Positions 9,538-18,888 are shown, counted from the stretch's first letter. The stretch is DNA of 64,000 bases from SZUA-229 sp041589455 (GCA_041589455.1 JBFHVQ010000004.1:1-64000); one strand, 5' to 3'. Numbers and translations: made by a program. Notes: a model not told the origin generated them from the sequence alone.

Positions 9538-9774
9538 TTATACTTTTTCGCCACGAGCACGCATTTCAGTTAATACTGAATCGATGCCTTTCTTGTCAAT
9601 AATGCGCATACCAGCTGTTGAAACACGCAGTCTTACATAACGCTTTTCACTTTCCACCCAGAAACGGTGGTTGTGCAGGTTAGGCAAAAAACGACGACGC
9701 GTCTTGTTATGCGCGTGTGATACATTGTTACCTGTCATCGGCTTCTTACCGGTGACCTGACATACTCTAGCCAT
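9538..9774 (-). CDS. rpmB: 50S ribosomal protein L28
   Basis: 78-residue protein starting MARVCQVTGKKPMTGNNVSH, characteristic of L28, a large-subunit protein needed for late 50S assembly. The motif HNKTRRRFLPNLHNHRFW is typical, and the length equals that of the E. coli protein. A GGAGT ribosome-binding site sits seven bases before the ATG. It is the first gene of the rpmB-rpmG unit; the promoter should be in the 267-base gap before folB, which is divergent. Confidence 0.97.
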   Translation of the reverse strand: MARVCQVTGKKPMTGNNVSHAHNKTRRRFLPNLHNHRFWVESEKRYVRLRVSTAGMRIIDKKGIDSVLTEMRARGEKV

Positions 9775-10041
9775 GGATGACTCCAGTCAAAACTTAATTA
9801 TAGAGCCCGCTGCCTATGGCCAGCAAACTCTGGAAATCTGAAAGGGGCGTGATAATAACGGATTCGAGGCCCTGAAACAAGCTCTTATGCTGCTTTAGTA
9901 TTAAATTTGCTGACTAAACTTCCGAGCGGCTGGCGAGAAAATCGGCTTGGATGTATAGTGTGTCTTGATTTTAGCATGCGGCTAGCTGCTAAGGCATTGA
10001 AATTGATAGAAATAAGGTGATTCCCCTCCGGAAAGCAGAAG

Positions 10042-10398
10042 ATGATGGATAAAGTATATATAAGAGACCTACGCATCGAGACAGTGATTGGTATTTACGA
10101 CTGGGAGAGGGAGATCCGTCAGATAGTGAGTCTGGATCTGGAAATGGGGACAGATATTCGTCGCGCTGGCGAAACTGACCATATTGATGATACCTTGGAC
10201 TATAAGTCAGTGGCTAAACGACTCATCGACTTTGTGGAGCAGTCAGAATTCCAGCTGGTGGAAGCACTGGCCGAGAATTGTGCACAGATCGTGCTCAATG
10301 AGTTCAATGTGCCCTGGATGAAGTTGCGCCTGAGCAAGCCCGGTGCTGTTACTGGTTCCCAGGATGTTGGCGTGATTATCGAGCGCAGCAAGGCTTAA
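10042..10398 (+). CDS. folB: Dihydroneopterin aldolase
   Basis: 118-residue enzyme of folate biosynthesis that cleaves 7,8-dihydroneopterin to 6-hydroxymethyl-7,8-dihydropterin and glycolaldehyde. Typical features are the opening DKVYIRDLRIETVIGIYDWE, the DTLDYKSVAKR segment, and the conserved FQLVEALAE with its active-site glutamate, followed by KLRLSKPGAVTGSQDVGV. Two ATGs stand in tandem; either may serve as start. folK follows after six bases, so its product is the direct substrate of the next enzyme in the operon. Confidence 0.96.
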   Translation: MMDKVYIRDLRIETVIGIYDWEREIRQIVSLDLEMGTDIRRAGETDHIDDTLDYKSVAKRLIDFVEQSEFQLVEALAENCAQIVLNEFNVPWMKLRLSKPGAVTGSQDVGVIIERSKA

Positions 10399-10404
10399 CA
10401 TAGC

Positions 10405-10902
10405 ATGGCATGGGTCTACATTAGTTTAGGCAGTAATATTGACCGTGATGTACTGACACGTGCCGGTGTTGCCTCACTGCGTGAGCATTACGGTGAGCTG
10501 GTGTTATCATCGGTATATGAGAGCGAGGCAGTGGGTTTTGTCGGTGAAGACTTCTATAACATGGTTATTGGCCTGCAAACGGACGAAGATGTGCTGACAG
10601 TTGCTGATAGATTGCATCAGATAGAAGACGCCCATGGCAGGGATCGTAGTGGCCCACGCTTTTCATCGAGAACCCTGGATCTGGATCTGCTGCTGTATGA
10701 TGACCTGATATTGAAGCAGGGCAAGCTGGAGATCCCTCGGGATGAGATCCTGGAGCGAGCCTTTGTGCTTTGGCCGCTTGCCGAAATTGCACCTGAACTG
10801 AAACACCCGGTTGAGCAGAAAAGCTATGCTGAGTTGTGGCAGGCATTTGATCAGAGCAAGGAAAAACTGCGCCCTATTGCATTTGATTTTGCAGCTAGCT
10901 AG
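10405..10902 (+). CDS. folK: 6-hydroxymethyl-7,8-dihydropterin pyrophosphokinase
   Basis: 165-residue enzyme that transfers pyrophosphate from ATP to 6-hydroxymethyl-dihydropterin ahead of dihydropteroate synthase. Seen are the N-terminal YISLGSNI motif, the YESEAVGF segment, and the signature RFSSRTLDLDLLLYDD containing the metal-binding aspartates. It follows folB by six bases and shares its transcript. It converges with the SDR gene, also probably a pterin enzyme, after 16 bases. Confidence 0.96.
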   Translation: MAWVYISLGSNIDRDVLTRAGVASLREHYGELVLSSVYESEAVGFVGEDFYNMVIGLQTDEDVLTVADRLHQIEDAHGRDRSGPRFSSRTLDLDLLLYDDLILKQGKLEIPRDEILERAFVLWPLAEIAPELKHPVEQKSYAELWQAFDQSKEKLRPIAFDFAAS

Positions 10903-10918
10903 TGAGCACTTCAGATAA

Positions 10919-11677
10919 CTAGATATTAATACTGCGCCCACCACACACCGGTATCACCTGGCCGGTAATATAATCCGCCTCAAGCGCCAGAAATCTCACT
11001 GTTTTAGCAATATCCTCAGGGCTGCCCTGGCGTTTTAATGCGGTGCGGTCAAGTATTGAGTCCTGAACCTCAGGGTCCAGCTCACTGCTGGGCCACATAA
11101 TTGCTCCCGGAGCCACACCATTAACGCGAATCTCTGGCCCCAGCTCTTTAGCCAGTGACTGAGTTAGCATGGCTAGGCCGGCTTTTGCAGCACAGTAGAC
11201 CGGATGGGCTTTCATAGGGCGGTAAGCGTGTATGTCGACTATATTGATGATATTACCCTGGGTCTTTTTCAAATAAGGGGTTGCGGCCTGAGAGAGAAAG
11301 ATTGGCGCCTTGAGGTTGCTGCCCATCAGGTCTTCCCAGTGATCCTCGGTGATCTCACCGACCGGGGTTGGGTAAAAGCTGGAGGCATTGTTCACCAGCA
11401 GGTCGAGTCGTCCCCAGAATGCCGCGGCCTGTTCTACTAGTGAGATCAGGGAAGGGGTGTCCAGTAAATCGGTTTTCACGCAGTGAGCGGAGTTGTCTCG
11501 GATCTGGTTGAGGCTGGCCGCCAGTTCTTCAGCAGCGCCAGCTGAGCTGCGATAGTGAATAATGATATTCATGCCGGCTTCATGCAGGGTGCGAGCAATA
11601 TGCGCGCCAATACGGGCTGCAGCACCGGTGATTAAGGCGGTTTTGATCTCTGGTTTTATCTGTGTGAGTTGTGTCAT
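10919..11677 (-). CDS. Pteridine-reductase-like SDR oxidoreductase
   Basis: 252-residue short-chain dehydrogenase. The cofactor motif ITGAAARIGAHIA carries the arginine of the TGxxxRIG pattern used by pteridine reductases (PTR1, FolM) instead of the usual GxGIG. The downstream motifs are NNAS, and Tyr and Lys in PVYCAAKAG. The end GGRSINI fits too. Known relatives reduce dihydropterin, dihydrofolate or dihydromonapterin with NADPH. Position next to folB-folK supports a pterin role, but many SDRs of this group are untested, so the exact substrate is inferred. It is divergent from the MidA-like gene with 50 bases between starts. Confidence 0.82.
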   Translation of the reverse strand: MTQLTQIKPEIKTALITGAAARIGAHIARTLHEAGMNIIIHYRSSAGAAEELAASLNQIRDNSAHCVKTDLLDTPSLISLVEQAAAFWGRLDLLVNNASSFYPTPVGEITEDHWEDLMGSNLKAPIFLSQAATPYLKKTQGNIINIVDIHAYRPMKAHPVYCAAKAGLAMLTQSLAKELGPEIRVNGVAPGAIMWPSSELDPEVQDSILDRTALKRQGSPEDIAKTVRFLALEADYITGQVIPVCGGRSINI

Positions 11678-11727
11678 AGAATGCAGCTATAAATAATTAC
11701 TTTAACATTCCCTGAATTGTATCATTA

Positions 11728-12897
11728 ATGCAGAACCTCGACTTGCCTGAACCCTCTGAAGCAGAGAAGCAGCATAGTGAAAAACTATGTCAGCTGATTA
11801 AGCAGACTATTGATGAAGCTGGTGGTTGGATTGGTTTTGATCAGTATATGCAACAGGCGCTTTATGCAGCAGGCCTTGGTTACTACAGTGCCGGTGCGCA
11901 AAAGTTTGGAGAGCAGGGAGACTTTATTACAGCGCCAGAACTGAGTCCGTTATTTGCAAGAACTCTGGCCAGACCCGTCGCAAATTTACTCGAAGATATT
12001 GAAGATTCGGTCATTATTGAGTTTGGCGCCGGCTCTGGACAGCTGGCGGTTGATCTGCTCGGTGAGTTGAATGATTTAAGTAGACTGCCTCAGGCCTACT
12101 GGATTATAGAATTGAGCGCTGAGCTTAAACAACGTCAGTATGAAAAAATTAAGCAGGCACATCCTGAATTGCTAACGCGAGTACAATGGCTAACAGTGCT
12201 TCCTGAAAAAGCAATTAATGCTATTGTGATTGCAAACGAAGTGTTAGATGCCATGCCGGTTAAACGGTTTCAGATAAATCATGGGCTGTGTACCGAGCTT
12301 GGAGTGACTGTAGAAAATGATGATTTGGTTCTTCAATCTCGTCCTGCCGATGCCGCTTTACAACAGCAGATTAAAGAAACAGGAATCAATTTAGATGCTG
12401 TCGAATACCAGAGTGAAATTAATTTATATATTAAACCCTGGGTAACGGCGTTAGCGCAAAGTACAAATAAGTGTGCAGTTTATCTAATTGATTATGGATA
12501 TCCTCGCAGCGAATATTATTCAGCGGAACGTAGTATGGGTACATGCATGGGCTACTATCGGCATCGTACACTGGATGCACCTTTATGGTATCCCGGTTTG
12601 CAGGATCTGACAGCCTTTGTGGACTTTACAGCAGTAGCCGAATCCGCATTACAAAGTGGTTTTGATGTAGATGGATTTACCTCGCAGGGAATTTTTTTAT
12701 TAAACTGCGGATTATCTGAAGTGGTAGAGCAGTCGGTTTCTGAAAATGACATGCAGAGAATACAGCTGCATCAACAAATGAAGTCACTGAGTTTGCCAAG
12801 TGAAATGGGAGAGCGTTTTAAGGTAATGGGTTTGTCGAAAGGTCTGGAACAAAATATTCCCGGTTTCGAGGTGCGAGATTTTCGTTATCGGCTTTAA
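11728..12897 (+). CDS. MidA/NDUFAF7-like class I methyltransferase
   Basis: 389-residue SAM-dependent methyltransferase of the COG1565 family. The opening IDEAGGWIGFDQYMQQALYA and GDFITAPELSPLFARTLA segments are family hallmarks; IIEFGAGSGQLAVDLL is the SAM-binding loop, followed by ANEVLDAMPVKRF. The mitochondrial member NDUFAF7 dimethylates an arginine in complex I subunit NDUFS2; the bacterial target is not established. The gene lies between folate genes and uppP, 31 bases upstream of the latter, and probably shares its transcript. Confidence 0.88.
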   Translation: MQNLDLPEPSEAEKQHSEKLCQLIKQTIDEAGGWIGFDQYMQQALYAAGLGYYSAGAQKFGEQGDFITAPELSPLFARTLARPVANLLEDIEDSVIIEFGAGSGQLAVDLLGELNDLSRLPQAYWIIELSAELKQRQYEKIKQAHPELLTRVQWLTVLPEKAINAIVIANEVLDAMPVKRFQINHGLCTELGVTVENDDLVLQSRPADAALQQQIKETGINLDAVEYQSEINLYIKPWVTALAQSTNKCAVYLIDYGYPRSEYYSAERSMGTCMGYYRHRTLDAPLWYPGLQDLTAFVDFTAVAESALQSGFDVDGFTSQGIFLLNCGLSEVVEQSVSENDMQRIQLHQQMKSLSLPSEMGERFKVMGLSKGLEQNIPGFEVRDFRYRL

Positions 12898-12928
12898 GTA
12901 ATTAAATTAAAACAAAAAAGAGTTATCA

Positions 12929-13735
12929 ATGGATTTTATTCAAATATTGATTCTTGCGCTCGTGCAGGGAATAACAGAGTTTTTACCGGTATCTAGTTCC
13001 GCGCACCTGATACTGGTGCCGGTATTAACCGGGTGGCAGGATCAGGGGCTGGCTTTTGATGTAGCAGTACATGTTGGCACCTTGAGTGCGGTGGTTATTT
13101 ATTTTCGCCAGGAACTTAAGCGAATGTTTTTTTCCTGGCTTGCATCGGTTGCAGGAAAAGGGCTTGACGATGATGCAAAACTGGCCTGGGCTGTTTTGCT
13201 TGGTACTATCCCTGTTGGTCTGGCGGGTCTGTTTTTAAAGGATTTTATTGAGGCCTATTTACGCAGCCCGTTAGTGTTGGCGACATCGACTTTAGTGTTT
13301 GCTCTACTGTTATGGTGGGCTGATGCCAGAGCACGAGGCAATCGTAATGAATATTCTATCGGCTGGGTGGATGTTTTGTTTATTGGTCTGGCGCAAGCTT
13401 TGGCTTTAATCCCTGGGACTTCTCGTTCAGGTGCAACGATGACAGCGGGACTGTTTCTTGGGCTAACTCGAGAAGCAGCAGCAAGATTTTCATTTTTACT
13501 TTCCATTCCTGTTATTGTGCTGGCAGGTGGCCTGGAAACAAAAGAATATCTGGAGCATGCCAATATTGATGACATGCAGCCTCTGATGCTGGGGGCGTTG
13601 TTGTCGGGTGTGAGTGCCTATTTCTGTATTCATTATTTCCTTAAGTTGCTGGAAAAAATTGGCATGTTGCCATTTGTGATTTATCGAATTGTGCTCGCCT
13701 TATTCCTATTTATAATGTTTGTTGATATTTCCTGA
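12929..13735 (+). CDS. uppP: Undecaprenyl-diphosphatase
   Basis: 268-residue multi-pass membrane phosphatase (BacA/UppP) that recycles undecaprenyl pyrophosphate to the monophosphate carrier for peptidoglycan and other envelope polymers; high dosage gives bacitracin resistance. Both active-site motifs are present: GITEFLPVSSSAHL near the N terminus and ALIPGTSRSGATM around residue 160, with about seven to eight membrane helices. The stop overlaps the start of the VanZ-like gene as TGATG, so the two are coupled. Confidence 0.96.
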   Translation: MDFIQILILALVQGITEFLPVSSSAHLILVPVLTGWQDQGLAFDVAVHVGTLSAVVIYFRQELKRMFFSWLASVAGKGLDDDAKLAWAVLLGTIPVGLAGLFLKDFIEAYLRSPLVLATSTLVFALLLWWADARARGNRNEYSIGWVDVLFIGLAQALALIPGTSRSGATMTAGLFLGLTREAAARFSFLLSIPVIVLAGGLETKEYLEHANIDDMQPLMLGALLSGVSAYFCIHYFLKLLEKIGMLPFVIYRIVLALFLFIMFVDIS

Positions 13736-14124
13736 TGAGAAGTAAATTAAAATATAAATGGTTGTGGCTATCAATAGGTTATCTAATGATTGCTTATGTG
13801 ATTCATGCATCGTTAGATACAACACCGATAGACCTGGATTTCTCTCAGTCAGACAAAATAATGCATATTGCAGCTTACTTTGCTTTAATGGGTTGGTTTG
13901 TTCAAATTTATCAAAAAAACAGAACAAGGATCGTTCTCGGTATAGCTTTTATAGTAATGGGTGTATCACTTGAGTTTCTTCAGGATATGGGTGGCGTAAG
14001 ATACTTTGACTTGTCTGATATGTTGGCGAACACGACAGGTGTTTTGCTTGGTTGGTTGACTGTCTTTAGTCCTTTTTCAAAAATTTTGTTTTCCATTGAG
14101 GATATTGTTAGAAAGCGAAGTTAA
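13735..14124 (+). CDS. VanZ-like membrane protein
   Basis: 129-residue protein with about four membrane helices. The segment DKIMHIAAYFALMGW is the conserved DKxxHxxaY motif of the VanZ-like family, and LEFLQDMGGVRYFDLSDMLANTTG matches the second conserved block. VanZ confers low-level teicoplanin resistance in vanA clusters; chromosomal relatives have no settled function. Overlap with uppP and the intrinsic terminator 44 bases beyond its stop make it the last gene of the midA-uppP unit, suggesting an envelope role. Confidence 0.85.
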   Translation: MRSKLKYKWLWLSIGYLMIAYVIHASLDTTPIDLDFSQSDKIMHIAAYFALMGWFVQIYQKNRTRIVLGIAFIVMGVSLEFLQDMGGVRYFDLSDMLANTTGVLLGWLTVFSPFSKILFSIEDIVRKRS

Positions 14125-14167
14125 ATGCTTCATAACAACTTCTGATGTTGATGTAATGATGTGTGTC

Positions 14168-14198
14168 ACTTGAATCTTTTTGTTGGATTCAAGTTTTA
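14168..14198 (+). terminator. Terminator after VanZ-like gene
   Basis: Nine-base-pair stem ACTTGAATC / GATTCAAGT with a nine-base T-rich loop, followed by TTTTATA on the plus strand. It lies between the converging VanZ-like and cca genes and fits the end of the uppP transcript. Confidence 0.75.
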
Positions 14199-14216
14199 TA
14201 AACTAATTCCTTTTTT

Positions 14217-15434
14217 CTAAGTAAGCTGTTTTTCCAGTGCAGAAAGTCTGGCGGTATGAATCGCATCGGCCATGGCTTTGCCTTCAAGGCCGGCTTCTTT
14301 TAAGGGGCTAATGTCCAGTTGACTAATTATGCTGAGTGCTTCCCTGTATCGATCAGCCTGAGGATAGTCATTCTCTTCGTAGCCTGTGCGGCCTCGGCTA
14401 TCAGCGGTGCAGGCTAGCAGGAACTGTTCATAGCGTTGCGGTTTTCTAATGCCGTCCAGTTTCTCTATGGTGTTAAGTAGTGTGCTGGTTTTTAATTCGT
14501 AAGCGCGATGTACATGCAGGTGGTATTTAGCGGTGATGCTTGCCAGTTCACGGTATTCTTTGGGAATACGTAGGCGTTTACACATTTGTTGCACCGGTTT
14601 AACGCCTTTAGCTTCGTGCCCATGGTGACTTGGCCATTTATCTTTCGGGGTAAGCCCTTTTCCCAGGTCATGACATAATGCAGCAAATCGTGTAACCGGG
14701 TTATCGGTAAGTCTACAGGCCTGTTGTAAAACCATTAGAGTGTGAATACCGGTATCAATTTCGGGATGGTGTTCAATGGGTTGTGGGACGCCAAACAGGG
14801 CATCTATCTCCGGGAAAATAATCGCCAGGGCGCCACATTCTCTCAGAGTTTGCAGAAAGACTTCAGGGTTGCGCTCACACAATGATTTATAAAATTCCTG
14901 CCATACCCGTTCTGCAACCAGTGCATCGACTTCACCAGCATTAACCATGGATTGCATGAGTTGCATGGTTTCACTGGCAACGCTAAAGCCTAAGTGTGCA
15001 TAACGTGCTGCAAATCGGGCGACTCGGAGAATGCGTACTGGGTCTTCGCTAAATGCCTGGGACACATGGCGTAATAATTTGTCCTGTAAGTCCTGTTGCC
15101 CGTTATAAGGATCAATGATGTTTCCATTGGCATCCTGGGCAATCGCATTTATTGTCAGGTCACGGCGTTGTAAATCTTCTTCAAGGGTAATCTCTGGCGA
15201 GGCATGAACTGCAAAGCCAGTATAACCTGGTGCGGTTTTACGTTCGGTGCGGGCAAGGGCGTGTTCTTCACGGCTTTTGGGGTGAAGGAAAACAGGAAAA
15301 TCTTTACCGACCTGTTGATAACCCTGTTCGAGCATTTGCTCGACTGTTGCGCCGACAACGAGCCAGTCTTTCTCTTTGACCGGGTAATTTAGAAGCTGGT
15401 CACGGACTGCGCCACCGACGAGGTATATTTGCAT
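14217..15434 (-). CDS. cca: CCA-adding tRNA nucleotidyltransferase
   Basis: 405-residue class II CCA-adding enzyme that builds or repairs the 3' CCA end of tRNAs. The nucleotidyltransferase head shows YLVGGAVRDQLL and KEKDWLVVG (metal-binding DxD-type region), then EEDLQRRDLTINA, and an arginine-rich nucleotide-recognition region around EDPVRILRVARFAAR. A C-terminal HD phosphohydrolase domain is indicated by FAALCHDLGKG, making this the multifunctional gammaproteobacterial form with phosphatase and phosphodiesterase activity. It is a single-gene unit with no obvious partner. Confidence 0.96.
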   Translation of the reverse strand: MQIYLVGGAVRDQLLNYPVKEKDWLVVGATVEQMLEQGYQQVGKDFPVFLHPKSREEHALARTERKTAPGYTGFAVHASPEITLEEDLQRRDLTINAIAQDANGNIIDPYNGQQDLQDKLLRHVSQAFSEDPVRILRVARFAARYAHLGFSVASETMQLMQSMVNAGEVDALVAERVWQEFYKSLCERNPEVFLQTLRECGALAIIFPEIDALFGVPQPIEHHPEIDTGIHTLMVLQQACRLTDNPVTRFAALCHDLGKGLTPKDKWPSHHGHEAKGVKPVQQMCKRLRIPKEYRELASITAKYHLHVHRAYELKTSTLLNTIEKLDGIRKPQRYEQFLLACTADSRGRTGYEENDYPQADRYREALSIISQLDISPLKEAGLEGKAMADAIHTARLSALEKQLT

Positions 15435-15516
15435 AATTAAGGTTATTTGCTTAGGGATAGGGCAGTATAAAACGAGGTGCTATGAAAGGAAACTCTGCAA
15501 GAGGTTAGTTGGCACA

Positions 15517-15546
15517 CGAAAAAACAGAGGCTGCTAGCAGCCTCTG
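15517..15546 (-). terminator. Terminator after the PLP aminotransferase
   Basis: Perfect 22-base palindrome CAGAGGCTGCT/AGCAGCCTCTG at 15525-15546, followed on the minus strand by a run of six T. It is 22 bases beyond the stop of the leftward aminotransferase gene and upstream of cca. Confidence 0.88.
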
Positions 15547-15567
15547 ATCTGCAAAGTGTGGGCCGCT

Positions 15568-16740
15568 TTATTTTACGAGAACTTGCTGTGCAGCTGGAAT
15601 CGCAACGCCCTGCTTAATGCTGTCACCAAGAGCCGCCTCTAATGCGCTCAGACACAGCATAATGTTTTCTGCACGGCTACTATGCCCCATCAGACCGATG
15701 CGCCAGACTTTACCAGCCAGTGCCCCCAGGCCCGCACCGATTTCCAGATTGAATTCATTCAGCAGCAGTCCGCGAACTGCCGCATCATCTACACCTTCAG
15801 GTATGGTAACGGAATTAAGTTGTGGTAAACGGTTAGCTTCATCAACGACAAAGCTTAGACCCATGGCTTCGATGCCTGCACGAAGTGCCAGGTGGTTGTC
15901 CATATGACGTTTCCAGGCATTTTCAAGGCCTTCTTCCTGCAGCATAACCAATGCTTCGTGTAATGAGTAAAGCGCATTAATTGGTGCGGTATGGTGATAC
16001 GCGCGTTTTGTGCTGCCACCCCAGTAACCCATAACCAGGTTCATATCGAGGAACCAGCTTTGAACTTTTGATTGACGGTTTTTAATAATTTCAGTCGCGC
16101 GTTCGCTAAAGCTTACGGGTGAAATGCCCGGTGTGCAGGAAAGGCATTTCTGGGTACCTGAGTAGATGGCATCTATGCCCCACTCATCGACGCGTAATTC
16201 GCTGCCGCCGAGGGAGGTAACTGCATCGACCAGTGTCAGGCAGTCATATTTTCTAGCGAGTTCGCACAGGGTTTTTGCATCTGATGAGGCACCGGTTGAG
16301 GTTTCGGCGTGAACAAAGGCGAGGATCTTTGCATCCGGGTTGGCTTTTAGTGCGTCTTCAACCTTATTGCAGTCGATGGCCTGACCCCATTCATCCTCTA
16401 CCATAACGGCTGTGGCGCCAGAGCGTTCCACATTTTCTTTCATGCGTCCGCCGAATACACCATTCTGGCAGATGATGACCTTGTCGCCAGGCTCAATCAG
16501 GTTGACGAAACAGGTCTCCATGCCCGCTGAGCCGGGGGCTGAGACTGGAATAGTGAGTGCGTTTTCAGTCTGGAAGGCATATTGAAGCATGCTCTTGATC
16601 TGCTCCATCATTTCCACAAATAGTGGATCCAGGTGGCCGATTGTCGGTCTGCCAAGGGCACTTAGAATACGTGGGTGTACATCAGAAGGGCCGGGGCCCA
16701 TCAGGGTACGAACGGGTGGTAGAAACGAAGAAATGCTCAT
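15568..16740 (-). CDS. Alanine/serine-glyoxylate aminotransferase family enzyme
   Basis: 390-residue class V PLP-dependent aminotransferase. The N-terminal LMGPGPSDVHPRIL, the VSAPGSAGMETCFVNL cofactor loop, VDAVTSLGG with the PLP aspartate, and SGTQKCLSCTPG with the Schiff-base lysine match alanine-glyoxylate / serine-glyoxylate / serine-pyruvate aminotransferases. It probably interconverts glyoxylate and glycine using alanine or serine. No serine-cycle genes are nearby, so the amino donor is not decided by context. The gene is monocistronic, with a strong terminator immediately downstream. Confidence 0.9.
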   Translation of the reverse strand: MSISSFLPPVRTLMGPGPSDVHPRILSALGRPTIGHLDPLFVEMMEQIKSMLQYAFQTENALTIPVSAPGSAGMETCFVNLIEPGDKVIICQNGVFGGRMKENVERSGATAVMVEDEWGQAIDCNKVEDALKANPDAKILAFVHAETSTGASSDAKTLCELARKYDCLTLVDAVTSLGGSELRVDEWGIDAIYSGTQKCLSCTPGISPVSFSERATEIIKNRQSKVQSWFLDMNLVMGYWGGSTKRAYHHTAPINALYSLHEALVMLQEEGLENAWKRHMDNHLALRAGIEAMGLSFVVDEANRLPQLNSVTIPEGVDDAAVRGLLLNEFNLEIGAGLGALAGKVWRIGLMGHSSRAENIMLCLSALEAALGDSIKQGVAIPAAQQVLVK

Positions 16741-16838
16741 ATCAATATTCCTGAGTATACGGGGAGTGTGTCGTAAAAAAATCAGAAAGCGGATGTTGCC
16801 ATAAATTTCACTAAAATGCCCCCTATAAAGAGAATGGA

Positions 16839-18839
16839 TTAATTAGTGTACTGCTGTAATACGCTTTTCAGGTGTGCTTCACTCACCGGTTTAGTTAGAA
16901 AACTGTCCATACCTGCCTCCAGGCAGTGCTCCCGATCTTCGGAGGTCGCTTTAGCAGTCAGGGCAATGATTGGTAGATGTTTCTGTCCTTTTTCCAGCCT
17001 ACGCCATTGTCGAGTCGCTTCAAAGCCATCCATATTCGGCATATTGAGATCCATTAGAACTATGTTGTAATGGTGCTTGTTCATGGCATATAGCGCGGTG
17101 GTGCCATCAGTGGCGATGTCTACATTATGCCCCAGTTCGGTCAGGTAGCCATAAACAACGCTGGCATTTATTTCATTGTCTTCAGCAAGCAGGATATTTA
17201 GGGGTGTTTCTGCATGTGCAGCTTCAGAAGGTTCCTTGTCCGTTTCAGGTTTTAAAATTTTAGTCAGTGCTGAGTTTAGCGTTTCCAGTGAGACGGGCTT
17301 TATTGTCGTGCCTTGTATATCTCTATAATTATCGGCTGCTACATGTTCTATGCTATGCATGTAGGTAGCATAGAGTATAGGTGTGCGGCTCTTTGCTTCA
17401 TTTCGAATGCGTGAAATCAGCTCGCTGCAATTTCTTTTTTTGCGGTCTTCGCTAAGCAGAATAGCATCGAATGGCGTTTTCTTTTCATGGCTCCAGATAA
17501 TGTGGGCAATCAGGTTGTCGCTGCCGGAGGTTGTATATACCTGCATTCCTAGTTGCTGGCAGTAGTCATCCAGTACCTGCCTGCTCAATTTGTTGCTGTC
17601 ATAAATCAGTATGCGTTTGTCTGTCAGAAGAGGTGAATGGTTGTTTACTGGCTGATAAATTTGCTTCCAGTTGAAATGCAGGCTAAAGGTGATTTTATCT
17701 TTGTTATAGTGTATTTCAAACAGGCCATTCATTAGTCGTGTTAACTGATAGCCAATTCTTAATGGCAGGGCTTCATTGGTGTCCGGAATGTTGGCTGAAT
17801 GCAGATGTGGTAATTCAGTATTCTGTTCAAACTCTATATCTATACATGCATTAAGCTGTTTGGATGGGGTAATGCTGCTGCTATGGGTGTTGATGAAGAC
17901 GCCCTTTGTAGTGCTGTGTTCAATTGCATAGCGTATCAGGTTTGATACTAACTGCCGGAAGCGTTGAGAGTCGATGTGTACGTCATGTGGAAAAGATTCG
18001 TCGATATAGCAGGTCAGCTCAAGGTCTTTTTCATAACCTAAAGGAGCAAGGCTATGGACCAGGCTGTCAATGAGTGTACGTGGGTTTGTGGTGTTCTGGT
18101 TAAGTGTAATATTGCCATTCTCAATGCTCGAGAAGTCGACAATATCTTCAATTATTTCCTGCAGTGAATTACTCGATTGGCTTAGTGACTGTAGGCACTG
18201 TTTTTGTTGTACGTCCAGCTCGGTTTTGCTAAGTAGGTCAATCATGCCGACTATGCCGCCGATTGGGGTTCGAATCTGATGTGTCATATTTGACAGGAAC
18301 TCAGATTTGGCAATACTTGCAGCCTGTGCTTTTTCGGCGGTTCGTATGAGTCTTTTCTGTAGTGAATAAAGATAAATTGGTAGTGCAATAATTAGCATCA
18401 GGAATGCAATGGCTTCCAGGGTGAGCAGGTGCCATGCATCTTCAGTAAGTAATAGTACATTGTAGCCAATCAGTGTAAAGATTACGGCAGTGCTCAAGAA
18501 ACGTAAGCCATAACGTGTGCCGTAACCAATATAAATCCACAGGTAAACCAGCACATAGGCACTATTGATGCCGCCTGTTAAAAACGATGAAAAGGTCGTG
18601 CTGGCGACATCAAAAGCAAGCGCGAAGTAGCGCCTGGGCGTGGATGCAGGACGATGAAGAATACTTAGAATATTAACAAAGCTGTAACAGAAAAAAATGG
18701 CAGTAAAGTTATTAAGTACCTGATAGTCGGTGTTAAAGTAATTGCTATCAATTCCTGCAGAAATATAAATATACGTCAGTGCGCCAATAGTAAGACGAAT
18801 CATGGACTGTATTAATTCTACATTTTTTAGCTTTTCCAT
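16839..18839 (-). CDS. Hybrid sensor histidine kinase with RpfC-like membrane domain
   Basis: 666-residue membrane kinase. Residues about 10-160 form five hydrophobic helices; the stretch VLVYLWIYIGYGTRYGLRFL resembles the input domain of RpfC, the diffusible-signal-factor sensor of Xanthomonas. A dimerisation/phosphoacceptor domain follows with His187 in SNMTHQIRTPIGGIVG. The ATPase domain keeps an N-box-like RQLVSNLIRYAIEH, but I see no DxGxG or glycine-rich G2 box, so ATP binding is doubtful. A first receiver-like domain (about 410-535) lacks the phosphoacceptor aspartate; the last (about 545-666) is canonical, with Asp597 in MDLNMPNMDG. There is no HPt domain. The signal is unknown. Confidence 0.88.
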   Translation of the reverse strand: MEKLKNVELIQSMIRLTIGALTYIYISAGIDSNYFNTDYQVLNNFTAIFFCYSFVNILSILHRPASTPRRYFALAFDVASTTFSSFLTGGINSAYVLVYLWIYIGYGTRYGLRFLSTAVIFTLIGYNVLLLTEDAWHLLTLEAIAFLMLIIALPIYLYSLQKRLIRTAEKAQAASIAKSEFLSNMTHQIRTPIGGIVGMIDLLSKTELDVQQKQCLQSLSQSSNSLQEIIEDIVDFSSIENGNITLNQNTTNPRTLIDSLVHSLAPLGYEKDLELTCYIDESFPHDVHIDSQRFRQLVSNLIRYAIEHSTTKGVFINTHSSSITPSKQLNACIDIEFEQNTELPHLHSANIPDTNEALPLRIGYQLTRLMNGLFEIHYNKDKITFSLHFNWKQIYQPVNNHSPLLTDKRILIYDSNKLSRQVLDDYCQQLGMQVYTTSGSDNLIAHIIWSHEKKTPFDAILLSEDRKKRNCSELISRIRNEAKSRTPILYATYMHSIEHVAADNYRDIQGTTIKPVSLETLNSALTKILKPETDKEPSEAAHAETPLNILLAEDNEINASVVYGYLTELGHNVDIATDGTTALYAMNKHHYNIVLMDLNMPNMDGFEATRQWRRLEKGQKHLPIIALTAKATSEDREHCLEAGMDSFLTKPVSEAHLKSVLQQYTN

Positions 18840-18888
18840 AGCTTCTCTTTAAGTTTTCTTGAATATTGTAGCCGTTTCTCGTGGTGTG

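Noticed and set aside
18255..18285. GGGGTTCGAATCTG resembles the T-loop of a tRNA gene.
   Set aside because: It lies inside the kinase frame (the RTPIGG region) and no acceptor or anticodon stems fit around it.
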